This document shows positions 1 through 13,400 of a stretch of DNA of 64,000 bases, one piece after another. The translations under genes were made by a program, and so were the position numbers. How positions within the stretch are numbered: the stretch's first letter is position 1; every line of letters begins with the position of its first letter. The stretch covers positions 25,267,822 through 25,331,821 of the forward strand of contig CP099842.1 in the NCBI GenBank assembly GCA_030062745.1. The letters are read 5' to 3'. This stretch comes from Capitulum mitella. Its lineage: Eukaryota; Arthropoda; Thecostraca; Pollicipedomorpha; Pollicipedidae. The notes under the pieces were generated by a model. The model saw only the letters and a program-made list of their open reading frames with translations, ran no database searches and had not been told where the DNA came from.

Positions 1-1984
1 ATGTTAAACACAATGAAAACGATCCGCCTCTTTTTATGTGAATCATCAAGTGGGCTTCATTTCACCCCTCTGTTTCGCCTTGGCTACCACATCCGGCCCA
101 CTCGAGGGGCGTTCCGGCCTCCCATTTCGGGTGCTTCAGCTGGTCACGGTGGGTGCTCAGGCCTCGTTGGCGCGCGCTGAGGGGCCATCGCCTGGCCGAT
201 CGTGCTGCCGTGCCGTCGAGACGCCGCAGCCTTCTCAGAAGAAAGAGCGGTGCCTCGCGCTTAGGGCCGCCAGCGCCGGCGACGACAGGCAAGCGCTGAT
301 ATACGACGCTTCCAGGCGCTCCTCCGGTCTGATCTACTACCCCGACGAAGGCAATAGCCACATTTGTCAAGCCGCCAATACTCGGGCTGCTATTACTGAG
401 TTATAATCAGCGATGGTTATCGTCCAAAGACGGTCGTTAATTTCCGCTGCAGGACCACCCTGGCAGGCGATATTTCAGCATTGCTCGCGACCGTGATGGT
501 CGGGATAAACTGAGATTCCGGCCCCGTCTGATGGCCCCCAGATCCCTGCTTACCAGCGGCGCGGTTCCAGAAATAGTCGGATCAGTGGTGGTTCATGTCA
601 GAGGCGCAGAAATCACAAAAATGTTGGAAATCAAATCTTGTAAGGTACTAGCTTCTCCAAACGCCGGACGTAACATTAACAGCCATCAAACTCTGAGAAC
701 CGTTCACTTGTCTCTTCCCTGATTCCGCGCCTGCACTGGATGGTCTGGGCCCTGAGGCATAACAGGTGAGATCGCAGTAATCGCCAGAAAGATGGATTGG
801 AGACTGATGAGATTTTCCTTAAAGGGAATCGTTTAAAGCAGCGTTAACACGTTCCTCAGCCAAACAAGGCGCCGACTAGGATTGGTAACAAATTGTTCCG
901 CCAGAATCCGCGAAATTTCCGTGGCACATGCATGGGTAGTCTATCATCGTGGACCAATGTTACGCTTGCGAACACCTATAGCTTGTGCACATCGCAACTG
1001 GTTACTGAAATCAAATCGGGCCGAAACGTTGCCGTGTTACGGCAGCCAAATCGAACAAGATCTGATGGGGAAAACATGGTTTTGACGTTTCTTGTTTGTG
1101 CCTGATGTTGCCGCAGCAAAAAGCCGTGCTTATCTTGTACCCGTCCGCTTTGAGCTGCAATACCGACAAGTATTTGGCCTTCGTTTTGTGATGTGAAGAA
1201 CCACGGTTACGTCACGTGGCCCAAGTCACCGTGTTTTAAATGGTTCCGGTGTGTTGCCGCACTATTTGATGCCTTATTATCGATGATATGATGTTCTCCG
1301 CTATCTTTACATGAGAAAGTGTGAATGTTTGATATCTGAATACTCGAACGGTTTGCCCACAGCCCTCAGGTTTTGTCCGGTTTGAGTTCAGTGGTAGCTT
1401 ATCCACACATAATCCTTAACGTCGACAGCTTTCTACAAACTAGCATTTTCGTCTATAGGAAGTCTTCCAGCACTCATTCGTTCCATGGATTGCACCTTCA
1501 CACCGTTCCACAGACTGCACGTTCACAAGTTTTCAGCGCGACGATTACACACCTTAACCAGCAGTCTATCAGCGATGATTGAGCCGGGGCACACGGACAG
1601 CTTCCCAGCTGATTGCGGTCATGACCTCCGGAGGTCAGGCTCCACGCTCCGCTTGACTCCGGGACCATCACGTGTGCACTCTTGCTCTGTGTTAACCTGC
1701 TGCGGTCACCGACCTCGTCTCGGCCACCGTCTAGCTCTGACGCCTCTGTGGATATCTGCCCCGACGCCTGTGGTCAAAACGTTTAAACGTGCTCTAAATG
1801 TTCTTCAAGTCGTCTTCTTAAGTAGACTTACCCTATCGTATCGCTCCGATACGCTGCACGATACACGTGTTCTAATGTGTGGGTCCGTTTCGACTCCAAC
1901 TGGACACGTAAAGTCATGTTCTGACCGAGTCTAACCGGACACGATTATATCCAGACCAGGCCTGGCCCGACACGGTCCCACCAG

Positions 1985-2215
1985 ACACTGCCATGTCCGG
2001 ATGACGGGGTCTTGTCGAACAACGTCGTGTCCGGGCCAGACCAACAAACCAAACACGGACATGTCCGGGCCGAGGCTGACCGTTCATGAACGTATCCGGG
2101 GAGGCGTGTCCGGCCGGACAGCGTCCTGTCCGGGCCGGCCCGGCAGGCGGACACGGCACGTCCGGGCCGGGCGTGTCCGGCCCGGACTCCGCCCGCGGCC
2201 GCTCCGAGTCCGGAC
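1985..2215. repeat. Degenerate TGTCCGGGCC-type GC-rich repeat
   Basis: More than ten TCCGG words, many as GTCCGGGCC or its inverse. The tract is largely self-complementary and CpG-dense. Confidence 0.6.
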
Positions 2216-3391
2216 TCTGTTTACGCGCCGCGCGGCCGACGCGGCTGACCGCTGCGCCGTTTTTGTCCACGTGGCTGCGCCGTTTTTGCGCCCGGAAAAA
2301 GGCAGCCGACCGCCGCCCAAAGCCGGCTCGGCGGCAGAGCCCGAGTCGGGCCCGCGCTCGCCGCTCTACCGAGTCTCCAAGGCGTGAACTCCAAACCTCC
2401 ACTCGAGCCCGGTGTCTGTCCGCTCGAACAGAATTTCCGCGGAATGTTCTGCTACTGAAGCGCAAGCGCCGGACGGTTCAGGACCACACGCGCGGAAGGG
2501 ATGCACCCAGTCACACGGCCGCCCACGCCCCGTTCCCAGCACGTTATCGAAACTGACCTGACCATGTGACCATGGACCTGACCATGACGCTGTCCGTGGA
2601 CCACCGTGGCCTTCCTCGTCTGACGTCTGTGCCGTCTGCTGACCTCCTCTTCCGCTCCTGCTGCCTACAGAAGCGCTGCTTTCTAGTCTTCGACATGGGC
2701 CCTCTGGTCACGTGGTCAGTTAACTCTGCGCCGTAGCAGCCATTTAGCCGCGCTGCTATTTTGTTGGACAGCCATTCAGTCGAGCGGCTGGCCGGCAGTA
2801 ATGGTGCGCTGGGAAAGCTCCTCTGGGGCGCGTGTTGCCATATTAGCCGCCCTTCCCGGTAACACTTTGTCAGACAGGACATTGTTGTGCGACGTGCGCT
2901 GGCGTGGGACAAAGCCTATGGACGATCTGAATCACTGAGACGACTGCTTTTGTTACGGAAGTCCTTACCTTTTGTGGGCGTGACAGTATGTCCTCGCAGG
3001 GGCGCACCCAGGTCAGGCCTTGAGGGAGTGGACTAGGAGCCGTCGGAATCCTAGGTGACACATATATTTTGAATACGATGAATGTGTCGGTGTAGGTTTT
3101 TGGAGTGATGAATAGGGAAATTGTTGTTTTGATAACAAATTAGTTTGTGCCTTTTATGCATAGATCGTCTACTATTTATTCATAAATAGTATTCAGTGGT
3201 GCATTTTTGGGCATTCCGACCAACGTCCTAAACGAAGAGCGTGGCTCCCGTGCCATACTTTGGTTGCGACCAAATGTCCTTACATTATGGGGTTAACTAC
3301 TAATTCTCTGCCTCAACCCCATGATGATGAAGGTTGTCCTGCGTGTTATTCCTCACTCTAGCAAAAAGCACGACTGCTTTCCTCTCTCCCC

Positions 3392-3427
3392 TTTTGCTTT
3401 TGTTTTTGTTTTTGTTTTTGTTTTTGT
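3392..3427. repeat. TTTTTG hexanucleotide microsatellite
   Basis: About five to six TTTTTG units. It explains a poly-KQ open frame on the minus strand. Confidence 0.9.
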
Positions 3428-6400
3428 CTTTCACTTATGCCGCTTATGAGGCTCCTTATCAGTCGCAGCAGCCAAAAGCAAAGCTTTCCGATAATTAATG
3501 CGGAGGCAAATGCCACTTTAATGCCCACTCTTTTATGCAGCACCATGGTCGTGAAGTTAATATTTCGTTCAACATTCGTAGGTACGTGCATTCGCCTTTT
3601 CATTATAGTCCTTCCCATAGCAGTAGCAATGTTCATTACACTGTAAACAATCATCTTTGGACTTGCCGCCACGTGCAGTCGAAAACAGCGTACTCCGGAT
3701 CGAGCTCGGACCGGCTGCGGTCCGCTCGGTCGCCGCCAGTCGTCGGTACTGCAGCGGGAGCCCGTCGCGGTCAGTTTTCGCCTGACTTCACTTGGCCGTG
3801 GCTTGAGGTGACACCCAGTCCCCGGTCTCATCAGGGCGTCGGGAGAGGTCCGCTGAACATCGGACGCGACAGGACGGGAACTAGTCAGCCCACTGGCCAG
3901 CCTATTTTTTCTCGGATATCCAGGACCGTTACTGCGAGTTCTGCGCAAATCAGAACAAAAAATGTATTGCTCTGTACATTTTTCCTTCTTGAAAATAAAG
4001 CATTTGTGTTATGTTCATTTAACCCAGCATGTTAGTGCTCGTCTGAACAGAATCGTCACCCATTAACAAGAACATTTTCGATCCGTTACGTCGGAAACGT
4101 CAGTTGCGAAGCCCGAATCGATGGCGACGAGAAGATCATTGCTGACATCCTTCAAGCCCTAAACCGATGGCGGTCTGACAGCCGTGACTGCCAGCGCCGG
4201 AATCGACCCGGTACGGTCGCTGCCGACATCGCTGGAGCGCCGGCCGGCTCGATTTATCCCCGGTCCAGCGCGGGCGGCACGACGCGTGCCGTCGGCGGCG
4301 ACGGGGCGACGCCGCCGACGTCGGCGCCGCCCGGGCGGCGTCGCGTCGGACGCATTACGCCTGACGGATGCCGCGCGTGGACGCCGCGTCCGTGCCGGGC
4401 TCCCGAGTCCGCGCAGAGGCCTGACTCGGACTCCGAGGCTGGGAGGGCGTCGCTATGTCCGCCGTCTCGTCGCCCGCGGCGCCGCAACCGGCCGGCACTC
4501 GTCGAGGAGTTATTTGTGTGGTCAGGGCCGGGCCCGGCCGCGGCCCGGGGCTCAGTTTGCTCAGCTCGAGCGGCTGAGACAAAGCCGACCGCGATGGTCG
4601 CTGCCCGAACTGAAGCGCCGCCTGGTTCGTCGAAGATCGAGAGTTCTACGAAGCCTGGCCGCCGCCGGCTCGCCCGCCGCGACTTCCCGTGATTTGTGCG
4701 CGTCGTGACGTTGGGCGGAGACCTCTCGTCATAAAAACTGGCCTCTTCGACGCCGCGAGACGAGCGAGACGCTTTCAGTGCCTCCGCTCCGGCCCGCGCG
4801 TACCCCCCCCCCCCGCCAACGTGATGACGTGTGACCCCTCCCCCGGCCTGAAATGACGGCTTACCGAGGTAGCCAATTAGCGGCGACAGGGCGGCCGACA
4901 GCTCGGTGCCGGGCCGGCTCCGCCGCTGATTCTGCCGCGCGCGGCTGTCAGATCCGGCCGCCGATTGGGCCGAGGTGGCCGCGAGCCGGACCCTGTCGGT
5001 CGGCGGCTGACGCGGCGACGGCGGCAGCTGAGAATGACGGATCGCCGGGTGGAGGTGACGCGGCCTATTTTCGGTGGCGGGGGATCCGAGGAGAACGGGA
5101 TTTTGGCGCGGATGATGACGCAGAAATTCGTCCTGGCCGTGACTCATTCTTGGCCGTCATTGCGGTGCGTGATGATGCGTGGGTGGAACCGTTTGATTGG
5201 CAACAATGTCCTCGCGATTGTTTCGGCCTTTGTAGTACGGCAGAATAACAGTGTTCTTCATGTATTACTTGAATTAGTTTTTTATCACACATGTTTGTGC
5301 AGAGTTTCTGCTTAATACGCAGCCCATACGGAGAGCAGCTGTTCGTGTGCCTGCAAACAAAGTTCCGCTGTCAAAACTTCTTACTCTCATGATGTTATCC
5401 CAAGGTAGATGCAATCATTGGCAACGTAATTTTCGAATTATCTCTGTCGGCGGTTTCCAGCTGCTGTGGAAATGTAGCAGCAGCGACTCTCAGCCTCCGG
5501 CGACGATTTCTGTAGCTGGCAGTCACAGTTTAATATCAAACTGATTGGCTCCGCTACGTCTCTCGAGTCTCCTCAAGGTCCACCCGAAATCCGATTATTC
5601 ATTTGCTCTGCAGACTTTTCGAGCGCACATATGAACTGCTCGTATTAGCCTAGTGGTCTCATGCTTTCGGTACCATTATTTTATTATTTTCTGCGTGGGC
5701 TTGCACTGTCGGGATTTGGTTTTACGGTGCCCGAACGATGTCCACGCTTTGTCTTCCTGTTGACAAAGGTCACTCGCACGTACCACGGATGACCCATGTG
5801 TACTCTGGGCTTCGTCACAAAAACGCCAGTAGAACGTTACGAATATTGGATAAATAAGAAATTTTAATTTACTATGACTCCACTTGTAGCGGCTTTACAT
5901 CCAGCGGATGCATAATTACATGTTAAACTGTGAGATGGAAAATGTGCAAGATGCTTGAAATTGTTATACATTTCTTTGCATAAGTTGTTGGTTTTAAAGT
6001 AAAATGAAATCTTGATAATACATCATTACCCTAAAATGTACTAGTGAATCCTTTAAAGTCAACGTATCATCTTCAAGAGTTTGGTTTTGAGAGTGAAAGC
6101 CAGTTCGAAAAATATTAGTATATGTCAACATCTCATAATTATTGGAGACATGGTGAGAATGTCGCGCTGGACGTTTGAAACGTCGGAAGTTGCCTGAAGT
6201 ATTTTTGGGGTGATTTACTCCAGCGCCTAAACCGTGGTATGTTCCTCTCGGACCGTTGTTCATTTCGGTTCGTTCAATGTTTAGCCGAGAGCGCGCGCGG
6301 CCTGACGCCCAGCGGCGAACCTCTCAGCGTTCGACAAAAGCCATGTTTTGCTGCGGCCGTCCGCCGTCCGTGCCTCTCCGCCGGGGCGGGGGCCTATTTC

Positions 6401-9217
6401 TGCCCGGTCCCCGCCTGTCGGCCGCTCCCTGTCGTCTCGCACGGCTGGCCGTGTTTCCAAGCCAAACATCGGCTGTCGCGGCTAAAGAGCTGCTGCTGAT
6501 GGGGGCAGGATGGTGTCCGATGGGGAGGTGTTGAGGTGACGGCCCGCGCCGCGGGCGGCGGAGGCCTGTTTATGTTGCGCCGACCTTCCGGCCCCGAGCT
6601 GAGAGAATGATGTTGGTGTGACCAAATTTTGCTTCCCTAGAGCTCGCAACAGTTTCGTTTTTAACGGTAGCTGGCTTGGGCCATACCAGCTCCCGGTTTG
6701 CTTTTTTTCAGACTTCAAGGCAAATGTTGTAAACGGACTGATGCAATCAGCATGAATTATCAATGAGCTAGATTTTAAGGCAGCTTTACTTCAGTGCACT
6801 TAAGATTATCCCCAATCCGATGGCTGTAAATTTCCCGGCATTTGAGGGATTTCTACAGCCCTACCAACACTTCGAAGTACATACGTGTACTACAGCACTG
6901 CTAGTTGTGGTATGGGCCTGAAGAGATGCTTACGCGTGCCTCCACGCTCGAGTAAACCATCTAGCCGCCGTGACAGCGGGCTGGACGTCCTCTGCCGTTT
7001 GCGGGGGTCCGTCTGGCAGCGGCCGACGCCAGCAGAAGCGGCGTCAGATCTCCCAGGTCGTTCACCAGCGCCGTAATGGGCCGTGAACGGCGCGGCGAAT
7101 CCGCCGCCACCAGGTCATCGGGGTCAGGGAGGGTCACGGGGGATCACCGTCGCCGCCCGCCACCGGGCAAAGCGCCAATCGCCGCCGGCGTCCCCGGCTG
7201 TCGCATTGCATGAGGCTGGGTCCCCGTGCCCGTTTGCTAGGGTTTCCTGATGTTTGCGTTTTCGAGCGTCCGCTTGTGATCATGGCGGCGTGTCTGAACG
7301 TTCTTTTTGCGTGCTCGTAAGAGTTTGCGTGTTCTTATGTCATTGTGGCCGTGTCCTGCGCTCTCTTGTTTCCGATCCCGTGTGGTCCTTGTCTCAGTGC
7401 ATCCGATTTATTGTCATCCATGTCTGTGCATAGGAAAATTTCTAAAATTGGTCGGGCTGGAACCACCTTCATGCATTTTCTTACGGTTGCTCTCCAACCA
7501 GTTCTGTAGAGAAAGTATTCCGTTTCTTTTTCAAATTTCCAAAGCTGGTAGGCTCACCGCTCTGCCTGCCTTCCACGGACTTCTATTTCTATGTCCCCAG
7601 GTGTTCATGAATGAATGCCTGTTTGCGTCCGTGAGTCGGTGTGTCCACGAGTCATGGATCCGTGAGCCTGCCTGATCGCGTGCCGCCAGTGCACGTGTAT
7701 TGTCGTGTACTGTGCATTCCGTGAAGTCATGGGTGACGGGCGCGTGGTCGTGACGTGTGGTATTCATGGATGTAGGAGCGGCTTTCTTACAGTTGGCAGG
7801 CCACAATCATTGTGAGGTAATTTTTCCGTGCTGCACCATTTGGTTTATATATCAATTATTCAAAGATGGCGCAGGTGCTGTCTTCTCTGCCCTATGGGCT
7901 GCTACACCCATGGTGGTATTTCAGTGTGTCATGGCAATTTGTTTTGCTGGAGTTGTTGAATGTGTTGATCTAAGATAGGCGGTGAAGGGGCGTGCCGTGC
8001 TGCGACACGTACAAATGTGTTGGAGACCCACGAGCTCCGTTCAGCTTCCCTCGAAGAGAAATAAGCAATGCACGTTGAATGAACTGGCCAGTCATGGGCG
8101 CGTATGGCAAAAACAATCAGCTTCTGACACAGCCGTTATTTTCCCGTCTCGCGCCCCAACTTGGCCAGTTGTTGCTATGCAGGTAATGGATGCCGGTGCC
8201 TGCCCTCTCCGCCAGCCTGGGCAGAATTCCTTCCTCGCGAGGTCACTGTCCCCTCCCTGTGCTGGCGGCGGGGGGGGGGCACCGCGGCCCGCACTGCCAA
8301 ACTATGTAACATCAGAGGGGAACCTGGCACGGGTGATGCCGGCTCACGCTCCAGACCGTCTGCGGCTGCTTTGAACCGCGCCGCCAGCGGGGCCGTCTCG
8401 CCGAGAAACTCCTGCGCGGTGCTTCCATGAGCTCCTCCCCTCCCTCGGCGCCGCTCCGGCGTGCTGGGGCAGCTAATGCGACGTATCCGGCGCGCTCCGC
8501 CGCTAAAACCGCCGGCCGGTTCCGGCCGGTTCCTGTGAGACGGCCGCCCGGTTCCGGTGGCTTTCTCCCCTCCACCGGTTCTGGTGGGTTCCGCCGGACC
8601 GCTGCGGGGTCGGCGGAGCGGTTGAGTCCCTCAGGCTCGGTGTGTCGGTGGCCGGGGGAGACACTGTATCCAGTAGACCTTTCTTTTAATGGTGTCTGCG
8701 TTATCGTAAAGACCCTGGTCATCTTGTGAAGGACCTTTCCGCCCGCTTGGATTGCCTTCGCGCACGTTTTACTTTTTATGTCAGGAGATGTATCCGTCAC
8801 CAAGTGAATTTTAAATCTCTTCATTCCGCCTATTAAGACGCCCACAAACTGTAAACACGATGTGATGTCAGGATGACTTCGACATTCCTCCATGTTCTGA
8901 TTTTGCCCTATTCTCGTTCCGACCATACATACCGAGATATCTGCGTATTTCACGTGTCTGTCGTGAAAGCAGTCTCATGTGGTATCCTTTAACGTGATGT
9001 TTAGGTTTATTCACGACCATGCAACACTACCACAACACGTCATCAAGGAAATATTTTAGACGTTTGGGTTACATCAAAACGAGAAAATTGATCACAACAC
9101 TGCAGATCGTTCCTATGCAATGAATCATCTTTCAGTCAGATATTGTGTGACCATTTCAACATTCTTAAAAACTTTTGGTAGGCCGAAGGAGCAAATTTCT
9201 TGTTTCTTGCAGGAAGA

Positions 9218-9237
9218 GGTTGGATAGTTATCCAACC
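9218..9237. repeat. 20-bp near-perfect palindrome
   Basis: GGTTGGATA, a two-base centre GT, then TATCCAACC: nine-base arms. A second pair, GATATTATC and GATAATATC, follows about 100 bp later. Confidence 0.8.
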
Positions 9238-10270
9238 GAAGTATGCCCGCCGGAAGATATTATCCGAGGTATCTGGTATGTGAAGGGGTAGTTAAGTCCG
9301 CTACTCAGTGCACTCTGAGCGATAATATCCATCATACTTTATGGGCGGTGAAATAAGGAGGGCATGATGAACAACAAGTAGCCATGCGTTTAATGGTGAT
9401 GAATGGAGGTAGTATCTCACTTCCATTCAGTCAAAGGAACTGATTGCAGGCGGATGAATTCCTGATGCAGCGACCACTACGGGCAATGCAAACACCACTC
9501 ATAAGAAATGCATGAAAAACCGGACCTTCAGACGCTTCTCGCCCACATGCCCGAACTACATGAAGTCGTGCAAAGCCTCCGCTGAAAGGAAGCCGAACCA
9601 TTGTGTCGTAATTGCAACAGAAGTGATCTCAAATATTGTCTGAGCAGCCAAAATAGTTTTTAATTGAGTAACAAACCGTTACCTGTTTAACAACAACCGT
9701 TGTTCGCAAGTGAGCATTCTCACCAGCACCGTCAGCTTCGGTGAAGACGTTCAGTTTGCGCGCACGGAAAGCCATGACGGGCTGTTTTTAAGGACCCTGT
9801 TCCCATGTCGTGAAGGAGCACGAGGCGACAGGTCTAACTGTCGATATAATGTGGCCTTCATCGCCGATTTATCATTCTTGCAAAAGCAAACACCCGTAAT
9901 TCATGTCCCACTTTGCCCATGCATCGTCATGCAAAACAAAGCGCGACGTGGATGAATCGGAACTGACTATGGCAGTGCAGCATTTTGATTCGTTTTCGAA
10001 ACGAAGGCTGTCACTGTCGAAGTGCTAATGTTTACTCACAACAAACATGTCCTATTCAATCAGTACATCCTAAACGTCATCAGTCACGTTCAAAAGACTT
10101 ACAGTGACTGAGTAATTTACTGCGCGCTTTTGCGTAGAATTACAGCAGTCGGCCGGCTGTGATCCAGTGACCTCCGTCGACCCAGATCCTGACCCTTGAA
10201 CCCGGGCCTCTGCCGTCACTCTGCTGTACCTGCAGGTTCTCTGACCCGGTGTTCTGTTTCTCCGCGACAG

Positions 10271-10423
10271 GTGGTGTTTGCGCTGAACCAGACGCTGAAC
10301 CAGCACGAGAGCATCCGGGCCGGCCAGGGAGCGGCACCGTACACCACGGAGGACTTGATCAAACATTACAACTGCGGCGACCTGGACGAGGTCATCTTCC
10401 GGCGCGACTCCTCACAGATACCG
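10271..10423 (+). CDS. tiki: TIKI coding exon (fragment residues 1-51)
   Basis: This 153-bp exon follows a pyrimidine-rich tract ending in CGACAG and starts and ends in phase 0. It encodes [18 protein letters not shown], then [15 protein letters not shown], and ends SSQIP. This aligns with the vertebrate TIKI stretch that follows the GLNFSQ segment. The donor is GTGGGT. The intron directly downstream repeats GTGGGT-like sequence several times, so the exact 3' edge rests on homology (the family reads SSQVP here). Confidence 0.92.
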
Positions 10424-13400
10424 GTGGGTCTTGGTGGGTCGCTGTGGGTCTCCGTGGGAAAGTGGGTTTCCACTGGTGTCATTTACCCACAGACACTTGT
10501 GTGTCTAGGTGGGACTCGGTGGGTTTCCCACCGGCGTCAATTTCCCAGACACCGGCGGGTCTCTGTGGGTCTCCACTGGTGTTCAACTCCTCACAGACAC
10601 TGGATGGTCTGAACAGACGTTGCTTGAATCAGGCCTTTGGGGCGGGTACTGAAAAGCACCCGGAACCCGTACACTTTCCCGGCAGTGCGAAATTCAAACA
10701 GGCGCAGAGAGAACTGTGGCAGTCAGGACCTCCGCTTTTATAGAAACAGGCATCGGATTCTGATTTCAGCTGTCGTGCCTGTTTAGAACCTAAAAACATT
10801 GTCATCGGCATTAATGTCCGATGGTGGCACTACAACAATTGAGTGACACCATGAAAATACGCCACAAATAGAAACACGTTATCCTGACGCTTCGCCGGCG
10901 CGCTGATCCTTCCGCAGTAGGTACGGACCCATCATTTGGCGGCTAGACCACCGTGCCAGTCTGCCGCTACACTACCGCCCAAGAACTGTGAACGAAACCG
11001 CTCGAGTCGGAACAGAAGATTCAGAGGTTTCATGGCAAGCTAAGTTTGGAGCGGCAAGCTACTTCACAATCTGTTCAATCAGAAAATGAAATCAGAACCA
11101 GATACCGTCCTTTATCTTTTATCATAAAACGATTTATCGGGACGGGTATTGGTCTAGTCGGGAAAATCATGCAAAGCGGCCGATTGAAGGTGATGCAACG
11201 TTGCCGTTGTAGTTGTCAACTGGACCACACAACTTCCTTCAAGTAGTCTGTGCTGTCATGAGAAGACGTTTGATGTCTCATTAATACAACGTGACCCTGC
11301 TGCACGCAGCCAGATATATACCAAGAACTTGATCAGATCAGTCACCCGGTGCCATCTTGACCGGTATCAAGGCCCGCCCAGTTTAAACAGCGTGCCTCCG
11401 TATGAAGCGTGTGAGCTCGCTGTCGCCTGTGTCGCGGATCCACGAGACGACACACGTCTGGGAAACACCTGACTTCTCCGAGCAGCAGCACAACATGTCA
11501 TCAGTGATACTGAAATGGTCGATTTGCGCGTCCCATAAAGTGTGGCATTTAATGTTAATGATGACTAGACCAGTGGTGTGTGTCTCTCTTCGGATGCCTT
11601 TGCAACTTTCATCATAAGGAAAATGATCGATTGCGATGCAGTTGTACCGTTAAAGAGTCCGCGTCTGCTCGCTCCCCGACATGACAGGCTCAACTGAAGC
11701 GGAAAGCCGCGCGAGGCCGTCCCGTCTCCCCGTTGCGCCGTAATTGCGCCGTAATTGAGCCCGCCTCCCGCGGCTGGCGCCAGGTATGCCGCCGGTCGTC
11801 ACTCTGCGCCGCCAGGTCGCCGCCACCCCGTTCACACGGCGACCGCCCGACTTTCGTCCGCCCCCGGGGCGGGCGAGCCCATTATGCCGGACGGACGAGT
11901 CCATTACCCGTGCAGAGCCGCGCCGTAATTGGGCGGCGATCGGCTGCCGCCGCCTGAGAGGAGGCGCCGTCATTAACGGAGTCGGACGCGCCCGCTTGAA
12001 GCGCCGATCTGGCGGCGGCCTGTCGGGCGCCGATCGCCGGCCGTCGGCCGACCGGGTTTTTCATGTCGTAAAACGCGGCCCGGCTGTCCAGTTGGCCGGT
12101 TATCGCTCATTAATCGCTGCATTGATAAGGTGAAGGGACTCTAGGTGCCGGCCAAATAGCGAGCGGTCGTCTTGCTCTGCAATGAAACTGTCGCGGTTTA
12201 ATAGAGCTGGATGCATGCATGCAGGGAGCCAGTCCGCTGCTTTCTTCCTCCTGGCGTTCATGCTAAGTCGGTGTTATTTTTGTAATGGACTTATGCTACG
12301 GAGACATATTTTAGGTTTTCATGGGGCTTGTTATGCGAAAACCGATGGGTGTTTTGCATGCAGAGATAAGCCGTGATTGAAGAGCATTGTAAATTATCTC
12401 CTTGGCTTGTTGTCCTGAAGTTTGTCTTGCCTTATCTAATGTCATTATTATTATTTGTTCTTGTCTTCCAGTGCACTTTTTGGTTCAGATTTTCAGAAGA
12501 ACCTGAGTGAAATACATTCGCGTTTTATTTGCTACGGTTGGTCATCCTTATTTCGTACGATTTACATCGCCAGCTGCCCCGGCGCCTGCCGACGGTGTAT
12601 CAGCGATGGTGTGACCGCTTCGATGTGACCGCCATTTCGTGACCCCACATTTGTGGCCGCGGCTGTGTGACCGCACGTCCATAACCGCACCTTTATGGCC
12701 GCTCCGGTGTGGCGGAGCCGGTGTATGCGGCGGCCGCCGAGCGTCAGCGCGCGAGCCGCGCGTGGCCCGCCGACGGCCCGGTGTTTGTATACAGCCGCGT
12801 CGTCGTCGACGCGCGCCGCTCGGCGGCCGCGGAGACACGATCCAGGCGGGTCCCCTGCCTGGCTGCCGATCTGTAAACAGAGCAGGCCCCGCCCTGCACA
12901 GGCCCACACACCGAAGGGCCGCCCCCGATCGCTGCAGGGGTGTCGGTATTGTTTTATCGGAGCTGGGTTCAACAGGCACCACTCTACCGCGACGGAGGAG
13001 AAACAGTCAGAAATCAATACATATTTCATGTTCCAGACTACGCTGTATCATTTCGTTTTGCCCTTCTTGTGATCTTTTAATTTACGAACGTTTCCGAGCT
13101 ATCGTTTTGCTGCGGCTCCCTCAAACTGCTTTACAAACGCCAACGACCGAAAACTGTGCCGCACTTCCTCCGACGTCGTCCTCCCCGGGGGTCGACACTT
13201 CGGAACGCTTCGCCGACGCCGAAGCTAAGCTGCGCTGTCGCGCGTATAACGGGCCTCGGGCTCCGCCGGCGCGCCAGGCGGGCAGCTCGGACGGGCGTGA
13301 CACGAGATCATCGCGCCTCGACGCGTCGCCTCGACCCGCGGCGGCGCCCGTCGACGGCGTCGTCCGGCTGGCGCCGACGGCGGCGGGAAGTGGCTGGCCG

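Larger units (their letters stand above)
1..10270 (+). other. Presumed TIKI intron / upstream non-coding DNA
   Basis: No exon could be supported here. I looked for the expected upstream TIKI sequence (a GLNFSQ-type exon end before a GT donor, and family motifs such as TPDQRG) and did not find it. CpG-rich blocks lie at about 1985-2560, 4200-5060 and 8400-8640, and the rest is mixed or AT-rich. Small repeats are a TTTTTG run (3392-3427) and a 20-bp near-palindrome (9218-9237). The long open frames in the GC-rich blocks have no recognisable domains and overlap each other on both strands. Confidence 0.7.

Noticed and set aside
4254-5147. 297-codon minus-strand open frame in a GC-rich block
   Set aside because: Low-complexity Arg/Ala/Pro/Gly composition, overlapping open frames on the other strand, no recognisable domain. 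High GC makes stops rare.
12936-12952. CAGGGGTGTCGGTATT resembling the hAT-like left end
   Set aside because: No matching right end or duplication nearby; probably chance or an unrecognisable relic.
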